Source: Stenocarpella maydis
Lineage: Eukaryota > Ascomycota > Sordariomycetes > Diaporthales > Diaporthaceae
Length of the DNA stretch: 64,000 nt
Reading direction: 5' to 3'
Assembly: GCA_002270565.1 (NCBI GenBank)
Contig: NQMI01000048.1
Span: 66,684 to 130,683 of the forward strand
The notes under the pieces are model-generated. The model saw only the letters and a list, made by a program, of their open reading frames with translations. It did no database searches and had not been told where the DNA came from. Position 1 is the first letter of the stretch. Every line of letters begins with the position of its first letter. Made by a program: the position numbers and the translations under genes. Below, in pieces: positions 34,400 to 47,000 of this stretch.

Positions 34400-37300
34400 G
34401 TACAGCCATACCAGCACAGCTTCTTACTCCACCTACTACTATACAGCCCGGTACGGCCTAGGGACAACCTTATATAGTAGCGCCTACACCCATACAGGTA
34501 CCTCACTATACGCTAGCCTCTGAACAAGGTCCTCCTGATGATAATGCCCCCTTTGTGCTTCTGCGGCCAGATAGTAAAGTCCGTCTAGCATCACACTACC
34601 TAGATACTATGTCTAGAAACTGTAATTGCTATAGTGCGCTTTTTTGGCCAGACGAGTATAGTGAGGCATATGAGAATATAAATACAACTAGGTACTACAA
34701 GAAGGGGGCATTTATCCTACCGCTATTGGAAGACCCGCCTAAGTTTATTTAGAACTTATTACTTGATTTACACCATTGTGCACGCAACTTCCTTAAGGAT
34801 ATATGCAAGTATAATAATGCCTTCTCTTTAATATCTATTTAGACTGGAGATGGTACCCGCGTATACGGCTGCAGACCACAGTGTTACCAGATATGCGGGT
34901 TACTTTACTACTGTATAGGTGACCTATACTTCAGTCCAGATCCAAACAACCCTACTACTAAGCTCTAGAAGCTACAGTTTGCCCATCTTTACTTTTACAA
35001 CCCCAATACGGCCGCGAATTTCCGTATATAGCAGCAGGCGAACTTTAACCCTGATATTATTATATAGCTCTCAGACTGGTTTTACTTGCATAATAAGTAT
35101 ATCCAGACATATAAAACTGCACGGGAGCACATAGTTAAGGCTGATACTATATAGGATTATCCAGGAGGATATCAAATCCTTCTAAACTTGGAGATAAAAC
35201 TTATTATTAACCCTACTAATAACTGCTGGCGTGTAAATCTCCCTATAATAGATGAGGTTGCTGGAATTATACCTTATAGACTCAAGTATGAAAGTATATG
35301 GCGGGATATCTGTCTTGTAGAGAGGAACCCGGGCTGTATAAACCCATATAAGTTTAAGCAAATTAACCCGAAACATCCTGCCTACTTCCTACTAGGATAT
35401 ATTCTTATGTTTCTATATGGTGATAATGAGTATAATATAGATTTTACCTTAATGGACCAACCTAGAAAGTAATAAACTGTAACATTATAGGAGTTGGTTC
35501 GGTATTACCTCTTTATGCAAGATATACTATAGATGGTACCATTTGTATATAATTGCCTCTTTTAGCAGTTTATTGTAAATGCATTTACTTCAATAGATTA
35601 GGATAGGCTCCAATAGGTCTGGATATACTAAAAGGAGATCCGTGCTAACCTATACAATAACCTCCGGGACTATGTTACAGCTAGTAACTCTCCTGTAGAG
35701 ATTGGCTAACGTATAGTCCTTTCTGCAACCTTTACTGGGGGAATATAATATATAAAGCATATATACTAGGACTTAATAGCAATTATATGCAACTTTGGAG
35801 TGCCGACCTTATTCCTTATAGCTACTGCGAACCCAAAGTGGCTAGAGATTCAGGCACACCTTCATATAGGCTAGACACCTATAGACCGCCCAGATATTGT
35901 AATATGTATCTTTCACGTAAAGATGAAGGCATTACTGCGTGATATTGTATAGAACTTATGTTTTAAGAAGGTAATTACCTACTACTAGTTAATTAAGTAC
36001 TAGAAGTATGGGCTTCCGCATATATACTGCTTAATCTTTCTGGACTGTACTGTATACTACCGGATAACAATAGATCCCGACTTTATTAACAGACATATTA
36101 GTGCAGAGCTCCCTACACCTGAAATGAACCCTATAGGCTGTCTCCATTAGGTAATTAAGGCTCAGATAGTATACGGCCCTTATGGACATAGGTTTGAGGA
36201 CTTCCCTTGTATGGATAGTACTGTATCTAGCTGTCTAAAGAAGTATGCGAAGCGGTACCTAAAGGACTGGTCTAAGTAGATAATAATCAACCTAAACGGC
36301 TATCCAACATACTGTAGATGGAGGACAATAGATATATTTAGAAAGTAAGGCCAAGATTTTAACTTTAACAACCGATGGGTTGTATCATACAACCTATATC
36401 TTGCACGGAAATACAACTACTATATCAATCTAGAGGTCTATAATATAGTTTAAGTAATCAAGTATATCTATAAGTATATCTATAAGGGTATTAATCTTGT
36501 ATTAGCTAGGATGATAATAAAGATCTCTATATAAGACGGTATAGAGCCAAGTAAAGCAGTATAGGTTAATGAGATTAATGAGTACCTAAAGGGAAGATAT
36601 ATTAGTCCGTATAAGGCTGTATGGAGGATATTTTAGTATAATATATGTGTATAATCGCTTGCAGTTGTGTAGTTACCTGTATACCTTAAGGGCGAGCAGT
36701 TAGTTACCTTCTAGGATGATATCATAATAGAGGAGCTTATATAGTGTCTTGATAACTCCTAGATGATGCTAAAGGCCTGGTTCCAGTATAATATAGATTA
36801 ATCTAATGGTTGCTACCTATTATACCAAGACTTCCCTACCCAGTTTGTTTGGGTTGGTATAAAGGCAGGAGGATGCAAGAATATCTGGAAGCCGCATGAG
36901 TATTCCTATAATATAATTAGTTATATCTGGTTTATAAGCCTGATGGAAGGTAATAGATTCTTCCTTAGGCTCTTGCTTAACTATATGCCTGATGCAAAAT
37001 TATATAAGGACCTATATACCTATAAGGGTATGGTTTACAGCACATTCAAGGCAGCCTGTGTTGCCCGCGGTCTTCTTTAGAATGATAAGTACTGGGCTGT
37101 ATGCTTTTCTGAAGCTTTAGTTTAAGCTAATAGCGCTCAGCTGCGCTCCTTATTTGTTAGCAGGCTTATCTTTAGGGAAATCTACTCCCTAAAGGACCTC
37201 TGTGTATGGTTTTATAAAGCTATATGCAATGATTTACCTCACCATATAAAGTAGCGCGGAGATATACCGCTAGCACTTAATAATCTATATTTGGACTATA

Positions 37301-38850
37301 GGTTATATAAGATTAATGAGCTCCTATAGAACTATGGGAAGATACTTTTATACTTTGGTTTACTTATACTAGTATTTAACTAGAAAGAGCTGAACAGACG
37401 CCTACTATAATACTCTACGTTAGACCGCAATAAGCTCTAGCAAGATCAGGATGAACATTATGCTAAGCTTAATATAAACCAGTATATGTATTTTGATACC
37501 ATTATATAGATGATTACGGACTTGCCTACCTCTATATACTTCTTCCTTCAGGGCCCTGCTAATATAGGTAAAACCTTTTTATATATAACTCTGGCCAACT
37601 ACTTTCGGGCCTAAGGGAAGATCATACTCTGCATTGTGTCTTCTGGGATTGCTATGCTACTTCTACCGCTGGGTATAATGTTATATACTACTTTTAAGAT
37701 CCTACTTAATCTTAATAAGTTTAGTATGTATAGTATAGGTTGCGGTATAAACCTAGCTAAAGAAATTCATAATATAGCACTTATTATATGGGATGAGGTC
37801 CCTATATAATATTGCTACTGCTTTAAAGCTGTATATAGGATGTTTGCAGATATCTGTGGGGTTTCACGTGATACCGCACTATTTGAAGGGGTACCTATTC
37901 TCCTTGGTAGCGACTTTGCATAAATCCCTCCAGTTGTTTCTAGGGGCACATGCCACGATATTATCAATGCAAGCTTATACTTATCCCCAATCTGGCCTTA
38001 ATTATGCTAACTTTATCTATATGAGAATATGCGAGTTATTATAATGGATACTAATAACTGTATATTCGTTAACTGGCTGCAGTCTTTATTATATAAGGCT
38101 AAGATGTAGGGATAGGTATCTATACTACCTGGTGCGAACCGGTATACAGAGATATCTGACCTTATATAGGCTATATTTCCAGATATAGCTCTTATAGATA
38201 AGGATATATAGCAAAGGCTTTTTACTAAAAGGGCAATCCTAACTCCACATAACGCGACTATTATGGAAATAAATGACTTGGTGTACTTAAAGATCCAAGG
38301 TTGTAAGAAGGTATATCTTGTATCTAATATTATAGAAGTTCTGCACGGTAAGGAGGTAGAAGTACCACCTCCAGAACTTATTACTTCTATTAATACACCT
38401 AGGCTACCGCCTGCATACCTCCATTTGAAAGTCAGAACACTAGTTATACTTATGCGGAACCTTGCACCGTGGGAAGGAATGTATAATGGAACACGCCTGA
38501 TTATTACAAGGTTAGAGATAAACTGTATCCAGGCGCGCATACTTGGAGGTGTTTTTAATAGCTAGTTATAACTAATACTAAAGATTTCTTTAAGGAGTAA
38601 AGATGAATTACTATGGACGGTCTTATATAGACAATATCCTATTAAGCACTGCTTTATAATGACTATAAATAAGTTATAGGGACAGTCGTTCAAGGTTGTT
38701 GGATTGGATTTGAGGATACCTATATTTATATATGGTTAGTTCTATGTTACAATGTCTAGGGTAACGTCTATACAAGGCTTGCACGTTTTAGTACAGCCAG
38801 GTACAGACACAACTGTAAATATTACTTACTCGGAATTACTTTTATAGTAT
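34400..38850 (+). pseudogene. Helitron Rep/PIF1-like helicase, nonsense-mutated
   Basis: Helitron replicases combine an HUH nuclease with a PIF1-type helicase for rolling-circle transposition. Key parts all fall in one frame (codon starts at 34555+3n): the Helitron helicase-like domain start ATFTGG (about 35725) with TLFLIATANPKWLEIQ; the HUH region GLPHIYCLIFLD (about 36009-36045), where the usual second His reads Tyr; the two-Tyr region with YIYKYIYKGI (about 36460); Walker A GPANIGKTFLY (about 37552-37584); and the segment IIWDEVPI (about 37780-37803), PILLGSDFAQ-like motif and closing SRVTSIQGLHVLVQ (about 38757-38798). Dozens of TAA/TAG stops interrupt it, but I found no frameshift between about 34555 and 38850. 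This is the pattern of RIP rather than of long neutral decay. Confidence 0.88.
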
Positions 38851-38860
38851 TTTTAATATA

Positions 38861-39368
38861 TATATTTATAATATAATACTTTAATTACTTTTACTTATAT
38901 TAAATAACTCTATAGTATTATTATATTTATTTATTTAATTAATTAATAATTATTATATTCATTATATTCATTATATTTATTATATTTATTATATTTATTA
39001 TATTTATTATATTCATTATATTTATTCTATTTATTATATTTATTATATTTATTATATTTATTATATTTATTATATTTATTATATTTATTATATTTATTAT
39101 ATTTATTATATTTATTATATTTATTATATTTATTATATTTATTATATTTATTATATTTATTATATTTATTATATTTATTATATTTATTATATTTATTATA
39201 TTTATTATATTTATTATATTTATTATATTTATTATATTTATTATATTTATTATATTTATTATATTTATTATATTTATTATATTTATTATATTTATTATAT
39301 TTATTATATTTATTATATTTATTATATTTATTATATTTATTATATTTATTATATTTATTATATTTATT
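38861..39368. repeat. 9-bp satellite (TTATATTTA)n
   Basis: From about 38948 to the assembly gap the sequence is an almost perfect tandem array of the 9-mer TTATATTTA, about 45 visible copies, with a few TTATATTCA variants at the left edge. The true length is unknown because it runs into Ns. The bases before it (38861-38947) are simple AT-rich DNA. Confidence 0.95.
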
Positions 39369-39933
39369 NNNNNNNNNNNNNNNNNNNNNNNNNNNNNNNN
39401 NNNNNNNNNNNNNNNNNNNNNNNNNNNNNNNNNNNNNNNNNNNNNNNNNNNNNNNNNNNNNNNNNNNNNNNNNNNNNNNNNNNNNNNNNNNNNNNNNNNN
39501 NNNNNNNNNNNNNNNNNNNNNNNNNNNNNNNNNNNNNNNNNNNNNNNNNNNNNNNNNNNNNNNNNNNNNNNNNNNNNNNNNNNNNNNNNNNNNNNNNNNN
39601 NNNNNNNNNNNNNNNNNNNNNNNNNNNNNNNNNNNNNNNNNNNNNNNNNNNNNNNNNNNNNNNNNNNNNNNNNNNNNNNNNNNNNNNNNNNNNNNNNNNN
39701 NNNNNNNNNNNNNNNNNNNNNNNNNNNNNNNNNNNNNNNNNNNNNNNNNNNNNNNNNNNNNNNNNNNNNNNNNNNNNNNNNNNNNNNNNNNNNNNNNNNN
39801 NNNNNNNNNNNNNNNNNNNNNNNNNNNNNNNNNNNNNNNNNNNNNNNNNNNNNNNNNNNNNNNNNNNNNNNNNNNNNNNNNNNNNNNNNNNNNNNNNNNN
39901 NNNNNNNNNNNNNNNNNNNNNNNNNNNNNNNNN
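39369..39933. other. Assembly gap (565 Ns)
   Basis: A run of 565 undetermined bases, starting inside the 9-bp satellite and ending exactly at the left TA of the Tc1/mariner element. The real gap size may differ. Confidence 1.
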
Positions 39934-41458
39934 TACACCTCCACAGGGGTAACAAACGTTGTTTGCCCACGTACCGTTACATCGCCCCCAATTATACTTC
40001 CACATACTAACTTTGTCACTTTTTCTAGCAGATTCCACCCAAAGGTACCTCCAGTATATGACCCACGACAACGATGGGTCCTCTGAAGGCATTCAGACCT
40101 CGTTGTCGTCGCCAGAAGCCTTCAGAATTGGCTGACTAAGCATGGATCTCTCTCGGTTGCTCTGCACGCCACGCACGCCACGCCGCGTTCGGCTCTTCGA
40201 ACGCTCCCCAACTGCAAGCCCTTCGACCCTCAGACTGCTCCGCCAGACTGCCCAAACGCACTAAAAGAAGCCCCGAGCAAGAGAACTCACGAGGGACGAG
40301 AGGCTGAGGGCCCGGACCCTCGTTGAAGACGCCCAATGGACCCATGAAGCCGTCGCCAAGCGGATCCAGGCAACCATTCGCCAGGTCGAATGGGCAGTCA
40401 CGATGCCGCTCACACCACAGAAGAGCAAGACTGGCAGGAAGCCCTTGTTTGATACACCGAAGCGAGTGGAAATACAGCATTAGTTCCTCTCAAACCCTGC
40501 TTATCGCTATATAGCCTGGTTAGACCTTAAGTTCTTCCTGCTGCCAGAGCTCCAAGCTGGTGACTACGCCATCGCCAGTGCCCTTCGCGCTATGGGCTAT
40601 TCCCGCCGTATCCGATATTGCCGAATCCGCCGCACCGCTGCCAACAGGCATGCCCGCATACAATAGTGCCAAGAGATAAAGCAAAGGTTCCCCCATCCTG
40701 AGGATTGGGAATGGATAATCTTCTCTAATGAAATGTAGGCAGTTAATAACCCAATGTGGAAGAAATGGGTTACAATCCACAATATGGAAGATCCTAACGA
40801 CTTCGCGCTTCTCCACCGCAAGCCCAAGGGCTGGATATTTTGGGGCTGCTTTGCTAGCGGCAAATGAGGACCCGGGTACTTCTGGGAGAAGGGGTACGGA
40901 GGTATCAACCAGTACAAATACTGCGACCAGATACTCCCAATCGTACGATACTTTCGTACCCACGACCTCGGTTCCCGAGGGGTCTTCCAGCAGGATAACG
41001 CTCCTTCCCATCATGCCAAGGGGACCAAGCAGATGCTTCGGATGATGGGCATTCCAGTGCTTTAGTGGCCAGCAAATTCCCCTGACCTAAACCCTATAGA
41101 AAACGTATGGTTTGTTATGAAGCACTGGATCGAGTGTCATTACGATATTCAGTCCCTCTCTCTGGAGGAGCTGCGTGAAGCTATTCAGGCCGCTTGGGAG
41201 TCGATTGATAGTGCCTTCCTACTACGTTTGGCTCATGGAATGCCGGAATGCCTTCAGAAGTGTATTGAAGCGGGTGGCAAGAGTATCAACTTCTAATTCG
41301 GGTCAGTGCGCAGACCCCCTGTTGTTGACGTATCTGTAGGTACTCTGAATTGTGAGAAGATAGATAATAAAACGAGGTCACTCGCGTTGCGTGGGTCAAA
41401 ATAGGGGCGATGTGACGGTACACGAAGAAACAACGTTTGTTACCCCTGTGGAGGTGTA
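39934..41458 (+). mobile_element. Tc1/mariner-type transposon with TIRs and TA target duplication
   Basis: The ends are imperfect inverted repeats of about 55 bases: TACACCTCCACAGGGGTAAC at the left, and its complement ending GTTACCCCTGTGGAGGTGTA at the right. Flanking TA dinucleotides (39934-39935 and 41457-41458) fit the TA duplication of the superfamily. The interior has one transposase gene. Length is 1,521 bases between the TAs, usual for the group. Confidence 0.93.
40142..41296 (+). pseudogene. Tc1/mariner transposase, nonsense-mutated
   Basis: All segments are in one frame from a possible ATG at 40142 to TAA 41294-41296. An N-terminal helix-turn-helix (RELTRDERLRARTLVEDAQW, then AVAKRIQATIRQVEWAV) is followed by a basic GRKPLFDTPKR segment. 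The DDE catalytic domain follows: WIIFSNE (first Asp replaced by Asn), QQDNAPSHHAKG (second Asp) and WPANSPDLNPIENVW (third acidic residue). In-frame stops include TAA 40262, TAG 40481, TGA 40865, and TAGs before CQEI, before AVNN and before WPAN. No frameshift was seen. The Asp-to-Asn change and the TAGs are G-to-A and C-to-T transitions, as in RIP. The copy cannot encode an active enzyme. Confidence 0.9.
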
Positions 41459-41912
41459 CATATAATACTTCCTAGGTAGTATTCACGAACGGTCTAGCCC
41501 AAGCCACCGTCGGCCAACTGCAGCTATAATACATGTACACATTACATATGCAAGGGAGCGCCCACGCCAGTGTCTCGTCGCACAAATGGATAAGCGCAGT
41601 GGCTCGTGGAACACTCATGGCCATTTGCTGACAGCCCGACCCACCCGGTTGAATGGAATGCTCATCAGGGGGTTTGATCCTCCCCCATTTAGCGCTCGCT
41701 GCGGCCTTCCCCAGGCAGCTGGGCATCTCGACCCTTCTTGCTGGCTCCTCCTCATGACGACCGTCCCCCGACATGCAGTGTTGCGGCCGACCAGCGCTCA
41801 TCGCAACACCACCTCATGCCCCAGTTTCCAACCGCACTATAATACCCTTTAACCAGGGCAGGCAGACAGTGGCCACCCTGGCCTGCTTGTCCTGTACTGA
41901 AGCCAGGCCTCG
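41459..41912. other. Intergenic region upstream of the Clr5 gene
   Basis: Likely promoter of the Clr5-domain gene; nothing else recognised. Confidence 0.45.
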
Positions 41913-44066
41913 ATGAATATTGTGGCCCATCCCGTCAACGCCATGGCTTCTGTGGATAGTTACCTTGGCGCTAGCAGCGGCGGCAGCGGCGGCAGCAGAA
42001 GCAGCAGACACGACTGGGCGCCCCAGGTGGGCATCCCCTTTATCGGGGGCCCAGGAGGCTCGCCATCATCGCTGGCAGCCTCGCCGTCGCCGTTGCCACC
42101 GCCGCAGCCAGACGTGTCTCGGGCCTCGGCGACACACGCACAGCCACAGGCGCAGACAAAAGCAGAGCTTTTCTCCCTTGCACCCTCCTCGCTCGTGGTG
42201 CAGGCAGTTGGGAGGACAACCCACATCGACGACCTGGACTCGGACGACATCACCAGCCCCAGGACATCCGGCGGCGGCGGCGGCAGGTGTCCCAGCAGAT
42301 ACGACTGGAGCAAGCACATGCCCGCCATCAAGCATCTCTATATCGAGGAGGACAAGACCCTCAAGGAGGTCATGGGCATAATGGAGAGGGAGCACAACTT
42401 CACCGCAACGTAAGTTCAAGCCCCAGTCCCGAGCCTCCAGCCTCAGCTCCCGCCCGGCACCCGCACCCATGCGTACGATATGCACGTGCATGGCCCCATC
42501 GAACCTCCCCCCCTGTGTGTGCCTGTGTGCGTGTGTGTGCTGCTTACGGTCCCGAGAGCCACCTGATTACTCACGTCCGCCTGCTGACTTGTGCCCCCAT
42601 CTCTGCTGTGCCGCAGGGCCCGCATGTACAAGATCCGACTCAAGAAGTGGGGCTACACCAAGAACGTCAGCGTCAAGTCCGAGGAGATCGAGCCGCTGCT
42701 GAGGCTCCTCGACGAGGCAGAGAACAAGGGCGACGCCCGCGCCTCGTCGGGCGAGGTCCAGCTTGCCACGGGGCGCGTCGTCGGGCTCGACCGCCTCGCC
42801 GCGCACCTCCGGCGCAAGGCACAGAGACAGCACCAGGCCCTGGCCGTCGACACGCGGCTCGCCTCGTCACACGCTGGCTCTTCTGCCTCCCCATCCGGGT
42901 CCGCATCCGCCTCATCCTCCTCGAAGGCGACCACGAGGTACAGCCGGCGTGGCGCTGGTGGGAGCAGCACCGGTCCCGGCGGGTCCAGGAGCCCATCGCC
43001 GGCGTCACTGGCCATCCGCTCGCCCGACATATACCGCATATCCGAGATCGTCTTCGCCGACGTGCACGCCTACGTGTGCGGCCGGATCCTCGCGCCAGAG
43101 GGCCTGATGCTGGTGCAGCGGTCCGACTACGACACCACGTCGCCCGTCTTCTCCATGGTCCACGCCGCCAGCGAGTTCCTCCGGCAGGGCCGGCTCGACG
43201 AGGCCCTCGCCCTGCTGCGCGTCGCGCCGGCGCGGCTCAAGCACGTCATCATGGACGAGCCACCCAACATCCTCCACTGCCTCTTCATGGCCATCGTCCA
43301 TCTCCTCAGCACCTCCGGGTCCGAGCAGCTTGTCAGCAGCATCAAGGCCCTCCTCGCCTACGCCGCCGCCACCGCCGAAGAGAACTCGGGCCACTGGCCG
43401 CCGCAGTACCCCGTCCGCCGCATCCTCCGTAGCCTCGCCGGCCTCAGCACCTCCAGGGACTTTGCCCTCCGCGACATGGCCGTCCACGCGTGGAAGTGCC
43501 TCCTGCGCTCGCACGACATCATCCTCGGCGCCGCCCAGACCCTCCCCAGCTGGCTCGACCTCGGCGAGGCGGCCGGCTTCGACGCCCTCCCCTCGGAGCT
43601 CCTCGAGAAGGTGCACTGGGACGTGTACCGCAGGCGCGTGGCCGAGCGCGGCGTGGCCGACATGCAGTCGTGGTCGCAGCTCTTCTACCTCGCCGAGCTG
43701 GAGAGGCAGCGGGTAAAGGCCCGGGGCGCCCCGACCGACAGGCTGCAGAGCTACCTCGAGATGACGCTGCGCGGCATCGAGGGCGCGGGGCCGGGCGCGG
43801 GGCTCGTCGCCAAGTACAACTGCCAGCACGGCCTGGCCGACATATACAACGACCAGGGCCGCCGCGAGCTGTCCGAGGCGTACCTCCGCGCCGCCATCGA
43901 CACCGCCGCCGTCAGGCACGGCCGCAACGACGAGCGCGTCCTGCAGCTGCTCTTTGAGCTCGAGGACCGCCTCGCCGAGTGGGGCGAGGGCGACGACAGG
44001 CTCGCTGAGCCGAGGGAGAGGTCGGCGAGCATCATCGTGGCGCTCAACAGCGAGCCCGGCGCGTAG
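41913..44066 (+). CDS. Clr5-domain protein
   Basis: Clr5 is a short N-terminal domain shared by many fungal proteins and named for the fission yeast silencing factor; a DNA-related role is generally assumed. Exons 41913-42409 and 42617-44066 are joined by a 207-nt intron (GTAAGT...GCCGCAG), giving 648 residues. The Clr5 domain spans about residues 129-182: YDWSKHMPAIKHLYIEEDKT, LKEVMGIMEREHNFTAT, then across the splice ARMYKIRLKKWGYTKN. Residues 1-125 and about 225-300 are low-complexity Ser/Gly/Pro-rich. The C-terminal half is helical and probably TPR-like (for example YNCQHGLADIYNDQGRRELS, EAYLRAAIDTAAVRHG). An ATG at 41943 (gccATGgct) has the better start context and may be the true start, shortening the protein by ten residues. 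It sits directly beside the transposon island. Confidence 0.92.
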
Positions 44067-47000
44067 GTCACGCGAGGATTTGTGACTACTCACCTCACCA
44101 CGATATAATCCGACTACAATATCCTCACTTGTTGGAGGGCGACTGGCGCCGTCAAGTATGCGTGTCGGACTGGAAAAGACAAGTCTGCAGATTCCGGTCC
44201 ATCCCCCCCCCCCAACCCCAACCACACATATACACCAGCCCTGGAGGCCACACCACTGAGCCCTAGGGTGGATATATGCTGCACATTATCGGATCCGGAC
44301 CATCTATCGATGGGGGCTGGCGTGCGCCCGGAGCGCAATGCCCGCGCCCTCGTGAGTCTGCGACCGTTTACCTGCCAGACGGGGGTGGAGTGTGAACGCG
44401 CCACTGCAACAATTGCCCAGCCACAGCCAATATGTCGAGATCCCCCCCCCCTCCCAACGGTTACCACAGCCAAGAAAGAGCCGATGGGCTACTTCTGACA
44501 GCCCCCTGGCGGGGTGTCACCGCCGCCCCTGTGTCACACCTGGGCCAGGCAGAATACCAGCCCCGGCCCCCAAAAACCGAATCCTTCGGGGGTACGGACG
44601 GGCCGACTTGTCACATGCAAGTTTCGTCACAGCCGCGGAGCCGCTCACCGCCGTGGTATCATGTTCGGACCTGACCGGCTGGCCTCATCTTGCGGGCTGT
44701 GGGAGCGGGTTGTTTCCGAGGGGACCTCACACCGGTCAATTCGAATGGGCTGGGATTAATGGACGGCCCTTCTCCTTTTCTGGTTGAGGGGCATGGCATA
44801 CTTCCTTTGCTGGACCAAGTCGATGCAGAATCCCGGGAGGGGTGGCGCATTCATGGTATTGGGGGGAGGGACGAGCTACACGTCCAGCCGCAGGGTTCTT
44901 GGTAGGGAGGAATACTCGTCACGTCTGATACGAGGCCCCGGCATGCAGGACTTCTAGGCTCTCTGCCGTTATTAGGCCTGGGAGGGTGTGCACTTGTGGC
45001 ATTAGACTCCTGCAAGAGCGTGTGGGCATTTCGTTCGCGGAGAAGAGATTATCGTCTTGACAAGTTGACCATCCGACGACAGTGGGATATTTACCTGGCA
45101 CCTTGGTTCCCAACAGTAGCATCTCCATCGTTTTACCGGTCTGGGCGGCCAGCGGAGCATCCTTTTGGTGCCCCATTCTGTGTCCTGGGCCGCTCGGAGC
45201 GACGTTCAAGACAGCCAACGTCTGGCTGGCAAACCATGTAAACCTTATTCCAAGTTCAGTAAAGTCTCCCAGATAAACTTTCGGGAAGTCGGCAGCGGTG
45301 GGGCCCTCGCCGACCATCCGACCATCTTCCGCCCCGCCCCCTTGACCTTGTTCCCGTGAAACGTCCCGTCCTGTTGGATTCACCTGCCACGGCACGCCAA
45401 ACCCAAGCGCTTGTGTTTGACCAGAACCAAGGCACATACAAAGCCAGGCGGGATCTGCCTGTATTCGCGATATAGGTGAAAACACGACTTCAAAAAAAAA
45501 AAAGCAGCATTGAAGATATGGAGAATGCAAGAAGGGGCATGTTTGAGACCTGTGGACATGTAACATCACTATTAATCCCCCAATCTCAACCTGCAAATTG
45601 GCCACGTGTTCGTGCCTCACCTGAGCGCAGGTCCGGTGGAACGTCCAGCCCATGCCCGAATGGCGCCGTGCTAGTGGACAGTTATCGAGAGACACAGGCC
45701 CGGACGTCATCGGTTGTACTAAATAATCCCATGCCCTGGCGGCCGCCTCGTCTTACACCGGAAACATCCAAGGGCAGCCAGACTCGCCGACTGTGGCGCC
45801 GGGGGATCTAGCTCCTGCAGCTGAAACCTTCTCTTCTCTTCTCTTCTCTTCTCTTCTCTTCTTTTCTTCTCTTCCCCCCATCCCTTCCAGAAATGCGGTG
45901 AAGCTCCAATATTGGGGTGCTCTGTATGCCAGCCGTCTGCCGGCCCCTCTTTTCACAACCAACTAATATGCCCGTGGCAGGCCGCTGTCGATCTCCATTC
46001 TTGCTCCTGGCTGGCTTGGTGTGGACTGTTCCTGCTTGTGTCTGCAAGCTACCTGGTAGGATTTGATCGCCCTCACTACACCCCGGGCAAAGTCACGCTC
46101 AGGATCTATTTCGGTATCCCAGGCGGGCCGTGGTTTCTAGGCGAGTGCTCAAGACAACTCCCATTTTGGATTCCAAGGCTTCCATCGTCTTCACTCATGC
46201 GAGCGGGGATCCTTCGACACAAAATCACGAATTTCAAATGACGCTTGCTTGGCACCAGGCCGCGAGGAGGGCCGCCCCGGTCAAGTACCACGTGGAACGG
46301 GAGTTCGCGAGGTGGCCGTCCCCCCGGCCCCCCACCACCAAGGACAGGAACCTCAGCCCATTTATTCCACTGATTTGCAGAAGAGCGAATGACTAGTGTG
46401 TGGATCTGTGTCTCGCCCTGTAGGGCTGAGCCATGTGGGAGGATGGTCGGACGTGGTGGTGGGGTCCAGAGGATAAGCAGCCATACCACCCTCCTGCCGG
46501 GACAGGACACGGTGCTATACCAAGTAGTATACTGGTAGTTACACACAGTCATGCCCAAATAAGCACCCATGCAAACAAAACCTGCGGGCAAGGGTCTTTG
46601 GCCCGTCCAGGCCCTTGCTTTTCCTCGTTCGCTCTGCAGATTGCCCCCCTGCTGCACGCGGCCCAGGGGGGGGGGGCGGTGTCCCTCGCTGCCTGGATCT
46701 TGCACAGTCATCCAACTCATAATCCAGGTGTCGTTGACGCTATTGTGTTCTACGCCCCGCCCCCCACCCAGGCACACCCAAGGCACCGGCACCGCCCATT
46801 ACGAGACGCGCGGGAATGCGGCTCTTTCGGCCAGGCCGTTCGTGGTGGCTGCCAAGCCCCCCCCCCCGTCAGGGCTGTCTGTCATCATCTTCCTGGAGAG
46901 TTGAGTCACCGCCTCCTGCCGGGGCTTGGTTCTCACGTGTGCGCGCGCGGCACTGGGATGCGAAACCTGTGTGCCTTGACCGCCCCCGTGTCACGATGAA

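Larger units (their letters stand above)
32941..38860 (+). mobile_element. RIP-inactivated autonomous Helitron
   Basis: The segment carries a degenerate Helitron Rep/helicase gene (34400-38850) preceded by a second degraded open region (about 32940-33910). Base composition is strongly AT-rich with a very high TA content, and nonsense codons read are TAA and TAG, as RIP produces from CAA, CAG and TGG. Boundaries are estimates: the 5' TC and 3' CTRR-hairpin ends of a Helitron could not be located, and the right part merges into AT-rich DNA and a satellite. Confidence 0.85.

Noticed and set aside
38939..40092. Minus-strand frames across the gap encoding repeated INI or NKY units
   Set aside because: They are translations of the 9-bp satellite and of Ns, not genes.
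43005..44225. Long minus-strand open frame (406 codons) opposite the Clr5 gene
   Set aside because: It is a shadow of the GC-rich plus-strand exon; the plus strand has the Clr5 domain, a valid intron and protein-like composition.
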